In this document: positions 13,561 to 25,800 of the stretch, piece after piece
Layout of the letters: the number at the start of each line of letters is the position of its first letter
How positions within the stretch are numbered: the first letter of the stretch is position 1
Assembly: GCA_003118195.1 (NCBI GenBank)
Contig: BEXV01000134.1
Location: 181,411 to 245,410, forward strand
Origin: Hemicentrotus pulcherrimus
Taxonomy: Eukaryota; Echinodermata; Echinoidea; Camarodonta; Strongylocentrotidae
Reading direction: 5' to 3'
DNA length: 64,000 bases
Made by a program: the position numbers and the translations under genes
The notes under the pieces: generated by a model
What the model was told of the DNA's origin: nothing
Databases searched by the model: none
What the model saw: only the letters and a program-made list of their open reading frames with translations

Positions 13561-14471
13561 CGACTAGTGCAACTTCTATCGTGAAAAGCTATAACAAAGT
13601 GTCGATATCAAGTTACTTTAAAACGGGGGTAATTATAGAAATGTTATACTTTAAACCAACAACATTTGTAAAAACATTCATGATGGTTTTCAATTTAAAA
13701 TGGCGTTATATTGAATTAAACAATCAACTTTTTCAGAACAAAACAAAACAAGATAACAAAATAACGACGAACAAAAATCAATTTATCTAATTCTGTTTAC
13801 CTAACTTGGAAAGATATACCTTTCCCGCTACTACAATGGTATAGGAATAGAATGCCTAATAAAGAAACAAATTTAATACAACAGATTCAATTCTAGATTC
13901 TTCTGGTTGTTTTCCGCAGGTGATCAGATTAACATAATTGATTGAATTTGGTTCTTTTGCAGAGTAACATGATACTCCTGATGCATTCACCTGCTTAACA
14001 TCCGTGAAGTAAACAGATTTCAATTTCTATAAACATGTATAGTTCAAACATTGAGGGCCATAGCGTACTGAGAGGGGTAGTTGTAGCAAGCGCATCTACG
14101 CATACGCGAGATGGTTCATAGGTTAAATCATGTTGCTCCAAACAGTTCCCTCCAACGTATATTTCTTTGAGAGGAAACTATTTTCGAGCTCCATAAAATG
14201 CCTGGCCAATTACAAGCAACTTCTGGTGACATAACTTTCTCTTCCAGTTAACTATGGTGAGGGGGTATATGTGGGGCAATTGGTTGTTCTACAAATCATT
14301 CTGTGTTTATAACAAACCGGCTTTCGAACTTATACTTGACAACTGGTGCTCGTAATATTACGGTGATTATGACATTCTGATTTATCCCGCTTTTAACGGT
14401 CATTTCTTGATGATAAGGAAGCAAAACTTGACACTCGTGAACGTCTTTACTTTCGCTCAGAGACTCCTTCA

Positions 14472-14528
<57 letters not shown>

Positions 14529-16857
14529 TGATGATAATAATGTGAAAGTAAATGCCTCTGTTTTTGGTTCACATGAGCACCTGACAAAAAAAAAATAAGA
14601 AGGAAACACTTGTACGAACGTAGGTAAAGACACTTTCGAACAAAATGAGAAAAACAGATTTACTACTAGTTAAGTGGCATATCCAATATTTTCTTTTGTT
14701 TTGATTTCTTTTTAATGATGATGGCGCAAGGAAAATCTTAAACATGTAAAGCTTGATGCATCCCAAAAATGTAGAAAGGAATTGACACTCTCAGGATCAC
14801 CCACCCGACCACACCCACTACTGTTTGAACCGCTCACGAGTCGAGGCGTTAAGGCACCATAGAAACACGTTTATACCAAAATGTCATCTTATTGGAGCTC
14901 ATCAGAAAGCATGTGACATTGATTTAAATCATAGATTTCAGTGATCTTTTCTATATCCTACCATGGTTGCCTTCGCGGTTTGCCTTCAGATGTAACATAA
15001 GAAACAAGTCAGCTATACTCCATCTAGTAGATGGATTGGTCATCATACCGTCCTAGGTTATTGAACCTCTCCTTAGTATTTTCAGCTGTCAGACTCTTGA
15101 ACTACTTCTGTTTTTATCTCATCTTGGATTTTTTGGAAAGCTATTGAACAAAAAGAAATCAATTTTAGAGGCGGTCGAGATAATGAGCAGCTGCAAGAGG
15201 GATCCATAACATTTCAGCCTTCCAGGGAAGGCCTTCATTTTTAATCTATCAAAATCCCCAATTGCGTATGGGTTTATTTAACAAAAGATAGTATTTGATA
15301 CCCGGTTTGCAAAAAATGAACTTTTAAAAATAACTTCTAAAGAAATTAACTAAAATGTATGAGATTATTGTTTTTGTGTGATTTAAACACATAAGCGTGA
15401 ATATCGACATGTATATCTTTCCATAATTTTCTCGATGAATCTCAAAAGAATGATATGTCCTACTTTCGTACAGTTCGTTTTAAAATTCCTCTTTTCCAGG
15501 AATCAGAGCGGTCTGTTGAACACAATCATTTGAAGTAAAAATAGATCAACAATTGTCAGGACTTGTTGAACGATCGTGAATTTCGATTAAGTTAGTATCA
15601 ATTAAATGAAAAACCGACAAGTTTGGAATGTCTGAAAATGACGTTCTAAAAACAACACGTCGAGGCGATTGTAGTGAAAAGTATCAGAAAGACGCAGAGG
15701 GTCGAAGTTAATTGAACAATATGCCACCCGACTTCTTTGCACAATTTGATTTCCAATATCGAAACAGTCGAAAAATTAAGCAGCGCAGGGTCAGGGGCAA
15801 GATAATTCAATGAAAATGTTTTGAATTCAGACTTCGGGGTATTTTGTCGCGTTCAGAATTGAAATGTGAACAAAAATTAAAATTTTCCTGAGCAAAGGAC
15901 AAGAAGGAGTCTGAATCAATACAATGGAATACAGTTTTTCCGCGTAGACTTGTTGAATAATCTAAAAGAAAATTGTACATTATTCTTTTGTTCAGATCCT
16001 GCCTTCTATTTATGTTAAAACGTTTACATTGTTAAGGGGCCTTTTACGAATCTTTTTTGGACAAGAATTTTAATATCAATTTATATCATTAACAAATAAA
16101 CGTTTTTTTTTCTTTTTTCTTGTTGGCAGGACTGATATTATATCTATTGAAGACTAGATTATTCCGTTAAGATTATTACTGGGTATACTTTTAACTAATA
16201 ATTCATTCCGGATTAATCATTTTCACATCAAGTTTCTTCCCTAAATTTATACTTACTTTTTTCTTTAGGCTATGGTACTATCTTTTCCCGTTCTTATACA
16301 ATCTATCTTTTCGTGAAAGACGAAGACGTGTCTTTCATAGAATCCAATATTTAGGTTTGTCTTAAATGTAAAACGAACTGCTGAAAGTTGACCATAATAA
16401 CAAGGCGAGACTGTTAACTTATTGAAAATTTGGAAGACGTACCAAGTTTTTCGGTAAAATAGAGTAACACAATATTGGTCATTAATAATAATAACCTTTT
16501 AGGTAGAAATCTGAGTGCATAATCTATACCACCGCAGTATTTGTGACACTGTCAATTATTGTGACACCTGGTATATATAAGATGTTGGTTTTGTCGATTT
16601 ACATAATCTATTCACACATGATTTGAATATTAAAAATACTTACATCTTTAAAAGCTTCATTATGTTACCATGGAAACATATCCATGTTGCCATAAAAGAG
16701 AGAATAATACCTATGCACGTTGTAAAATTTAGACATAAAATCGAAGAGGATTCAACTTATTCATATGGCGCCATTCTGTTAAAAAACATTTATACATACA
16801 TGTAATTGCATTTAAAGTTAGAAGAATCTTGTTTTCTCTCTTTATCTTTTTATAAAC
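13561..16857. other. Intergenic DNA, AT-rich
   Basis: There is no supported gene. An AAT microsatellite occupies 14471-14541 and produces a polyasparagine open frame that I regard as spurious. The rest has short scattered frames and poly-T/poly-A runs only. Confidence 0.55.
14471..14541. repeat. (AAT)n / (GAT)n microsatellite
   Basis: About 17 uninterrupted AAT units followed by a few ATG/ATA variants. Confidence 0.95.
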
Positions 16858-17480
16858 TAATGCCTCAGTAACGCCTTTGCGTATTTGGCTAGCGTATTGC
16901 TGCGTATTACCCAAACGCAGACAAAGGCAGTCATACCCAATAACGCGCAATACAACGTGCTCACTACGTACTCAATACGCAGACTAGCGCTTATGGCTGC
17001 GTTGGTCGCTCGCTAGTTATAAATTTTTCTAAACTATCGCTAGCAAACGCAAGGTCAAATCGCATACGAGCGGATACGAGTGACAACCAGTGAATGCGAG
17101 AGACAACGAGTGGCTTTAATAGCGCAGGTTAACGCAATCATACGCACCTCTTTTTCGGAGCACGTATAGCTGCGTTTCCTGCACGATATACCTCGCTTTA
17201 GCTCGTGTCCATACGCATGGTTGTGCGTATTGTTGCGCTGTTGCTCGCACATCGCTCGAAGCAGCAAACAAACCTTACGATTGCCACTCGCTACGCTACG
17301 AGTCTAGTTCGTACGCCGTTCGCTTTAGCTCGCAGTCGCTGGTTGCAGCACGCTTTAGCTCGCTATCACTGCAATTAGTTGCCTATGCGTTGCTTATCGG
17401 CAAAATAAGGCGGGGCGCCTCACGAATTGAAATCACACCGCAGTCAACATTTGAAGAATATACAACTACTCAACAATTAA
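16858..17480 (+). mobile_element. Subterminal-repeat region of a decayed DNA transposon
   Basis: This stretch is much richer in CpG than its surroundings. It is built from short recurring words such as TGCGTATT, TACGCA, CTACGA and GCTCGC. The word GCTTTAGCTCG occurs three times between about 17190 and 17365. Dense degenerate hexamer-like repeats just upstream of a broken coding start are typical of the end of a DNA transposon, where transposase-binding subterminal repeats lie. The superfamily cannot be named and the terminus is not sharply visible. Confidence 0.5.
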
Positions 17481-17484
17481 GAAG

Positions 17485-17705
17485 ATGCCAAAAGCCAAAG
17501 CAAAAAGGGGGTGACGACGAGGACGAAGCCATCAGTCGAGTCGCCTAGGTCCCATCGCCCCCGCCGGCCACGGAGTCACCATCGCTGGGTAAACACGAGG
17601 AGACGAATGTGGCCATAAAGCCGCGGAAAGACGTAGTCAATTTCTCAAGTGACCAAGAGAAGGATCTTGCCTATTACCCGACTGCAATTTATTTCATGAT
17701 ATTTT
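17485..17705 (+). pseudogene. Broken N-terminal fragment of a transposon-encoded protein, MADF-like start
   Basis: The frame starts ATG (MPKAKAKRG) and is cut by TGA after nine codons. In the next frame an acidic, basic and proline-rich stretch follows, cut by one TAG. It then reads NFSSDQEKDLAYY, reminiscent of the start of a MADF/Myb-type DNA-binding domain, as carried by several transposon accessory proteins. A one-base frameshift and a nonsense codon within 60 codons show it is dead. The subterminal-repeat region ends just upstream. The MADF suggestion rests on a short motif and is tentative. Confidence 0.42.
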
Positions 17706-17720
17706 TCAGTTTCATGTCTG

Positions 17721-20700
17721 AAATCCCGGGACTGGTTTTGAATTATTTACCAGCCGTCTCGTTAAAGGTCTTTTGAATGCCTCTCCATCTTTTGAGAACA
17801 ATGGTAATCTCGTACTCGGTCTATCTGCTTGAAACTTAAATCTTAATTTTCTCTTAAGGGAGAAGCACAAAGGAAAGGTCTTTTCTTAGATTCACAGACA
17901 TTAGAATTGGTAATCATCAAGTAAGATGAGGGCTTTCAATTGGAGATTCACTATTCATAGAAAAGATTATCTTAGAAATCAACATTCTAAATAATGATCC
18001 CAACATTAGCAGGTTATATGGGATGAGTCCTACCCCGGGGCAATCTTTGAAATGGAAAAGAATCAAAAGATTTGCGTCTCTTTGTACCTAGAGTTATGGG
18101 CGGCAAATCGAGGAGGCAGAGTAGGTAATCTTTCAAAACTTAACTGAAAGCGCACCATCTTTGATAAAAGTTGCCCCCACGTTGGGGGGAGTTATCTCGT
18201 GTAAAATAGTTAACTGAGAGGATAATTTACTATTGATAAGTTGGGCTCTTATCATGATTATACACGATACCTCTCCTGACATGTAAAAGGTCCAAATGGT
18301 AGTAAAAATGCACTTTATATCGTAAACCAATCTGGAATTGGTATAAAATGTCTCCTCCTTTATATCACCCATTTCTTTGGTGACAAATCATATTTTAAAT
18401 ACCTGCGCATATCTCCTCATAGTATGTAGCCGCACGTCTGTCGATTCTGCTATTGATTGTTACCTAAGGTTAGGCCTATATTTCATCATGGTTTCGGCAC
18501 CTGAACGAAGGGTCTCCACTAGGCACCAAAGAATCACAATTGTTTTCCTCGGGCTTCATGGTCAAGAGCAAAAATGTATGCTTACGTTGCAGATGTTGCA
18601 AATAGTCATGATTCCGAAGGATCAAATTTTAAACCAGCGTTTAAGAGGTTTGTTGAACTCACCGTTCAGATCTTTAAAAAGGCAATCCACTTATTTCAAA
18701 GTGGAAGTAGGTTCATGAACCTGATATCACGCTGACCTGGAGATTCAATGGTCCTATGTTCGATTCTGTAATCTGAAATATATCTAAAGGCTCGTTTAAC
18801 ATTAACTTTCTGAATTGCGACCTGCTATCGGGCCTACTGGAAACAAATGTCCTCAACTTTCATTTCTTTTCCTAACTTTCATTCTTTGATCATTTGTAGA
18901 TTAAGACTCCCTTGTCGTTCGTTGTCCCTGTATCTTTCTCTGCAAATTCAAATCGCTGAGATCGTGTACGGTTTACACGATCGGGTTTTTACCGCAGTTG
19001 TGGTCGCTCCAATCTCACACGCAATTACCTACATGGGTGATAGATGAAGACCACATATCTCTCGCCTACGTCAGACAAATTCATGAGTATATCTACCCAA
19101 TCGTAGAAGACTGCTTCTACCTATCGACATTATTTCATTTCATCGACGGTCACTTTGATGGTGACCTAATATCCCTGCTGCCAATCATTCTGTCAGGACA
19201 GCTTTTCTAGAAATTCGTCAAAAGTCCGTGCCTAATCAAGAAATGATGTGACCTACTTTGAATCTGACATTTCAGAGTCGTGATACTTCACCTCCACTTG
19301 TCACCGTCACTAGGATCCTCAATCACACGAACACGAATACGCGCACACACGCACACACTTGCGCGCGCCCACACACGTACACATTTACTTTCACCCTCAC
19401 TCACAAAAAAGAAGAAATCTTGTTCAAGACTAGTTTAAATGCAGCAACATAACGCAATGGAAATGAGTTTGTTTTAAATATGCCTTTTAAAAAATCATAA
19501 GAATGCAACATACCAGCCGATGTAGCTAGATATACTGAGAGGGCTAGTTATCAAAATTATTTTTTTTTTTTTTTAATAATAATTTTTATAAATGGCTCGA
19601 ATGCAAAAGCGTCTTTAATTACCAGTGTATTTCATTCTTGTTTTCATATGACATGGTGACAAGTATACAACACTATATATGACCCATGTCGGTTTATAGT
19701 TAAAAACGTAGGTTTAAACAGAAGGCTTGTTTGCAATAACGCCAATTCAATATCTGATATTTGGAGAGAATTAAGGGATATCTCACGAGCAGACGATTCT
19801 TGACAAGTGAATGTCACATTTAGACCTGAAGCAATTCTTCTTCAAACAAACCACAATTCTTGAGTAACCATCTCCTAATAATTAAACTGAAAAACAACCC
19901 GTCAATATTTCTTTTAAAGATACGGCTAATATAAGACACAAAAGGAACTATTCATCCTTGTCTTCGTTCGACAAGATGAGCTGTGTTGTATATCTAAAAG
20001 GGTTTTTTATTATACAGTAACCTTTCAACGATTTGTTCTCTTCGCGTATTCCCACGCCACGATGTCAACTTTGATCTTCAAGAAAAACACCTCCATCGAT
20101 CGTTTACACACGGGACAACAGACATACGATCGAGTTACTCGGTCCATCGCAGACCAGAAAAATAACAATACAACCTTCTAAACAAAACACACGAAAAACA
20201 GCACATTATCCCTTAGACTGTTCGTTTTATAGAACAGGGAGGATTTTTTTAGGTGTTATGGATCATTCGCAGAACAAGAGATGCCGCAAATCAAACTTCC
20301 TCACTCGTGAAATAAGATCGTCCCATGCGCTAGAAGTGTTTTTCTGACTGGTTAACTTGTATCTCGTTTTGTTTTACACGGAACTTTTTCCATCAAATAC
20401 CGCTCAACAGCACTAATTTCAAAGATCGAAGAGTGCATGAAACAGAAAGAAAATGCTTTTTTTTAAAATACACTTACTAGATATAATCTGAAAGATGTGA
20501 TTTATAACTTTCGATTTAAACCACGATTCCTCCAAAAGGAGAATTTGATTAAACCTACAAATCTATATTGTCTGCTTGTTATAGAATTATTGCAATCCTT
20601 ATAACAATAGACAATATATGTAATGCATTTTTTGGAAATAAAAAAAATTCGTATTTTTTGTATTTTTTTGTTTGTCGCCTTCAAACATTTTATTTCAATT

Positions 20701-22657
20701 TTCTTATTCATTCATTGTGTAGGTGTCCCCTCTCCGCCTTTAAGCGATGCAAGAAATGATATTTCTTCGATATATCAAAGTACCAGGCATCTCTTTAAAG
20801 AAGACAACAGGGTGAATAAAAGAAACAGAACAATGTTGATAGAGAGAAGGAGTTACCAATTTCATAGATACTCCTTGAGGCATTAATTGCAATATTCGAT
20901 TCAACAGATGACCCTGTTGGGTGTGCGTAGGCTTTGTCTGTTCAACGTCACTTGAGGGAAAGTTATATCAGGGGGAAAATAATCATTGAATTCGCAACAA
21001 CAATGCAAACTGATTCATTATGCTGTATAGCATTCCTGACCTTTTTTCTATCCATTTCACGATTACAAGTTCGGTTGATTGCATTTAGCACTTCAATACC
21101 ATGCAGCCTTAGAATCATATTGACTGAAAATAAATGTATAAGTAAATTCAATGAAATGCTCGCAGTACATTTAAATACCCCGAAGACATGCCTCTCAATT
21201 TTGTATTTCAAGGAGGTGAAAAGGTTAGTGTTAACTGGCAAGAGTTCATTATGTGATATAATGTTTATAGCAATGCTTATACAATTCTTTCACAACATGT
21301 GGATAGAGCATTCTATCCGATATTCTGCAGTGTGTTGAATTTATGAATTACATACATCTCGATATCGATATCAAACCTCATTTCGTAATTGCACTTAAAA
21401 GTATTTGTATCTTCACAAATAGAACACATAATTCACATCCGGAAACAACATTGATTTAAAAGTTTTGAAAATCGCCGCAAACCCCAGACGATATACGTAG
21501 ATACTACCGAGTTTACTTTTCAGTTGATTGCAATTTCAATGTTGTGAAAAATCTCACTATGACTTGATAACCATCTCTAAAGTTGAACTGTAACTTTGGG
21601 GTGAGAAATGTTATGCTAAGTTATCAAAAAGACAGCGGTACATTCTGTTAGATACACATCCATTCTCTCATCTAAATAAGGAAACAAAATGTCTCTAAGA
21701 AGGTAGTACCGCTTGCAGATTTTGAACCCAACGTGCTACCAACAAAAAATAGAGATATTTTCTGTTCATGCCCCATCCAAATTGCAACAAAAAATCTGAT
21801 TATCTCTTTTCATTTCATTTTTGAATGATTTATTTATTGTTATTTATTATTGTCTATTCATTTTTTGTTGCTCGTCAGAATATTTATCGGAGCTTTGCCC
21901 CCTCTGGTGAATGCTAAATCCAATCCTGATTAACAAATTAACGTCCTCCCGACTCCTCGTATAGGAGATCATAGACTGACGTAGGTGAAAGATGACGCAG
22001 GTACTATCTTATTTAGAAAAGCTCTTGTCCTGTGGCATATATCAGTTTATTGATCTTATAATTATAAAAATGTTGTAAGTTAAATAGTGACAGGAGATTC
22101 ATGGCATTTTTTTAAAAATAAAAGTTATGAAACAAAAAAGAAATCGATTTTTTTTTTTACTGGCTTATTTAAAATACACACACGCACATGCACACACTAC
22201 ATCGTGATTTTCGTAACTTTTGATATACGAAAAACCATGTTAAATAGAGTACACTCAATTTCCAATACTATTCGATTTGCTTTGTTTCAACTATTTATAT
22301 ATTCTAATGCCGATAAAGTTGTAAAACATTTCTTTTACCTCATTCCATGAAATGATTGGTACAATATGATTTATTATTGAGAGATAAAATTACATATTCT
22401 AAAAACTTTATTCATGAATCAAAAGGGTCAGAGAGACTGATCAAGAGAAGATATTAACTTTATCTATCAAGAATTGCGTAAAGTTGGAATCATTTTTGAG
22501 ACTGTTTTNATATACAAACATAACACTAAATATAGTATTAACATAATCCATCTTTATATAACTAATATAAAACTGATAATATTGCGTAGGGGTAGAACCG
22601 ACGTGTAGACAATGGAGCTTAGGATTGACCGCAGGGGCAGGGGTGCCGGATTGGAGG
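17721..22657. other. Intergenic DNA, no supported gene
   Basis: It contains a CA-rich microsatellite at 19331-19386, a poly-T run at 19560-19574 and an ambiguous base at 22509. The open frames of 113 codons at 18377 and 134 codons at 20934 have no splice context, domain or signal, and I treat them as chance frames. Confidence 0.5.
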
Positions 22658-22867
22658 ATGCTCATGGTGGTTTTCACGGTACTTGTTTACGCTGGAGAGT
22701 TGATCAAGAATTCAGCTCACGCCATTGTCAAGTACCTCCACGTGTCACTCAGACCGCTGGATGAAGAGCTCACTCTGTCTCTTCATCCAGCAGCGTGGCA
22801 AACACCTTTCATAAGGACAACAAAGTCTGACCAGCAACGATACTACGGTGGAGAACAGTTAACATGA
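22658..22867 (+). CDS. Unrecognised 69-codon frame in a locally GC-richer segment
   Basis: The frame runs from ATG at 22658 to a TGA ending at 22867. It opens with a hydrophobic stretch (MLMVVFTVLVYAG) that could be a signal peptide or membrane segment. A mixed, partly charged tail follows, ending YYGGEQLT. Base composition is clearly less AT-rich than the flanks, which is why I list it. I see no recognisable domain, no strong splice sites and no conserved neighbour. The frame also contains a perfect 12-bp inverted repeat (22757-22768 and 22779-22790), which argues that this may be structured non-coding or repeat DNA instead. It may be a single-exon short gene, a gene fragment or chance. Confidence 0.25.
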   Translation: MLMVVFTVLVYAGELIKNSAHAIVKYLHVSLRPLDEELTLSLHPAAWQTPFIRTTKSDQQRYYGGEQLT

Positions 22868-25800
22868 CTCTCATAATAATGATGAAGAATATTTGCAGTC
22901 GAAAATTATATTAATGAAGTGATAAAGTCAGATTGTAGTATATAACAGTATAATTTTGGTGAAACTCGACTCATATCTTCTATTACCTACTTGTTCCATA
23001 ACCATACATTTCTGCAGTAGAGTAGATATAGGACATGTTGGCGAGAAAAAGCATATGAGAGGCAATGTGAACATTCTCTTTGCCCCGGGCACTAGGGAAT
23101 CTCCCAAGAAACGCCGTGCCTCGTGAGATCTAGGTAGGAGTAACCGGTCACGTTCGGCCATAACGACTCCTGAATGACAAAGTCTTCAAAATCCCTTACA
23201 AAACTTAGAGGACATCCCTCTATTTCATTTGAATTCATAAATCATGCATGGGTATTACACCGGCAGATCTTCTAAGATTTCCGTACTTTAAGTGCGTTTT
23301 GTCTAAACTCGAATCTTATGAGAAACGAATGGCTCGTAGCACTGTCTTGATCGTGAGTCTTAGTTCGGTTGACAGCGGACTCTTTATTGCCTCAATTCAA
23401 CTGAAAAGCTTAGGAAAAGAATAATCCAAAACTAAGCAAAACAATGAGATGACGTCTGGGCTTTTCCGCCTTTTCGAAATGTAAAGCAAAAGAAAAACAT
23501 CTTAAGGGAAGCTCTGTGTGCATAATAAAACTTTTTTCCAGCACCATCTCTCTCTCTCTCTCTCTCTTCCGCGTCTATACAGCTTCTTTTTGATCGAATT
23601 TAGAAAAGTTTAGCGTGTTTTTTAAAGTTCCGTTCATGTCCTCTTGAAATATTCAAAATATCCCGACGGTTAAAAGACAAGAGCGCAAAGCAAACAAATA
23701 AACTTTTACACAAAAAAGTAAGCAAATTAAGACGCAAAGACCTATCAATAAATTTAGATTTGTTATTCTATAGTCCATTAAATGTACCATTATCCATTTT
23801 TACATTCATGTTGAGGCTTATAATTGTCTTGCTATATTTTTTTCATTTTTATGCTAGCATCTGATGATCCGATAGTGTATTGTTTTCAGTAAGTGCTATG
23901 GACCTTGTGGCAAATTAGACTTGTACCAAATAAACAAATCACCCACCATTTTTTCTCACTGTCTTGAACGCCACGTAAAGATAAATCAATCGAAAATAAT
24001 AGCTGAGAGGGAAGAACTAGTGAAAGAGAGGGGATGGGAGAAAACTAAAGAGAAAGGTAGGGGCGGAGGGAGAGGAGAGACAAGTGCAAGATCAAATATT
24101 TTTTTGAGGTGCAAATTTGAGAAATTAAAGAACCTTTCCATATTCATTCTTTAAATGACAATATGATAAAGTATAATTGTGCATCTTAACTTTCTTATTT
24201 AAAATTAAATAAGTTGTCGCAAATATACAAAGTTTAAAAAAAATGTTTAGAATACTTCCAATCAAAATTGTAGGATTCATACATTTGCTCAAGCTGGAAG
24301 ACATATATCAAGAAAAGTACTACATTATTAGAACTTGCAGGTGACTTCATTTGGATCTAATATATATTAGAACAGCATGAAAATACTTTTAAAATACTGG
24401 ACATTATGAGGATGATGATGGCCACATTATCGTGTACCTTACCCAGTTGATTACATTTGAGAATTGAAATGGAATTAGAAGAAGATCATCCAAAATGTTT
24501 TCCAGGATTCTCAACCTCTTAAAATTCAATTAAATGACTGAATCATGCAATATCAGTTGAACTTGCATTGTGTTTTCCCCAAATAAAGCATTACTTAACT
24601 TGATAACTTTCAGGCAGCCAGGCATTATTTATAAATAGAGTTGATATCTTGCAACATATTTATGGATATTTGGGCACAATCAATTAAAGCATCTTCAAGC
24701 TTAGATATCATCTGATCGGCATATTTTTTTTTTCTTTTCCAATCGTTTTAATAGAAGGGCGGTGAATCTGATGTCATTTAAGATATGCGAAATAGAAGAT
24801 TAGATAAGCGGTAATATGCAGAAACGAATCATCTTCCTATTAATAGTACAGCGCACATTGATAATGTTTTATACATCAACTTCATTATGTTATTCATTGA
24901 CTTTAATGGGGTTTTATTTTTGAAACTAAAAGGTCTACAATATCTGCCTAGCGTTTAAAAAACAATAAGTACGTAAGTAAGTCAAGTTATGCTTCAGAGG
25001 AAGGATTACGAGGGACCCAATTCTTATCTTGTTTGTAGGTGGATCTACCTATGGTCCCTGCTAAAGATCAGACGATGACCAGCCCGAAGAAACAGTCTTG
25101 AGATTTTAGGCATTTTGTTCTCAAACCACAGATGGCACGTAATGATCTCTGTCCCTATTGCATCTGAGCTAGATAAAACTCTATCTGTGGAGAGCAGATG
25201 TTCATCAAGATTGAAATAGGATTTCTGGGAAAGAAGGTGCTGGGAGATATTCTCGACTATCTAATGAAGAAAGACGATCAGACGATCAATTTAAACTGAT
25301 TGCCTACTCCATAATTCACTTAGTCTGATCGTGCCTTAATTTCTAATCAATAATTCCAAATTAAATCAGCGGTTGTCTATGTAATTGTATTTTTAAGTTA
25401 ATTTGCGTTTCAATAGTTTCCAGAGAACAACATTTTATCGATTAATATTTTAGTCAGGAAATCGTTTAAAATTATATTATATAGCACAACTTTTATTTTT
25501 AGAATAAAAAAGTAGCGGTTAAGAAAATGATCTCCAATCTTCATCACGTAAAGATATTTCTTACCCCCGTGTGACTGGTTTTACGAGGTAAAGAGCTACT
25601 CCAAGCTTGGAGCGTCTTTTTGTGTGTTACATTAGATAGGAGAGGCTGAATTTTCAAAAAATGGAGAGGGGGGTATTGTTTTTTTTTATAAGTAACCGTT
25701 TGAGGGTTGATGGCTCCGCCGGAAAATTTGTTCTCTCTTCTTTTCACTTTCGGGGTTGTCTACGAACTTATCATCGTACGGTACTGAGATCCTGTTCAAG

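Noticed and set aside
18377..18718. 113-codon plus-strand frame
   Set aside because: Random-looking composition and no supporting signals.
20934..21338. 134-codon plus-strand frame
   Set aside because: It starts at a non-ATG codon, has no recognisable domain, and is in AT-rich DNA without splice signals.
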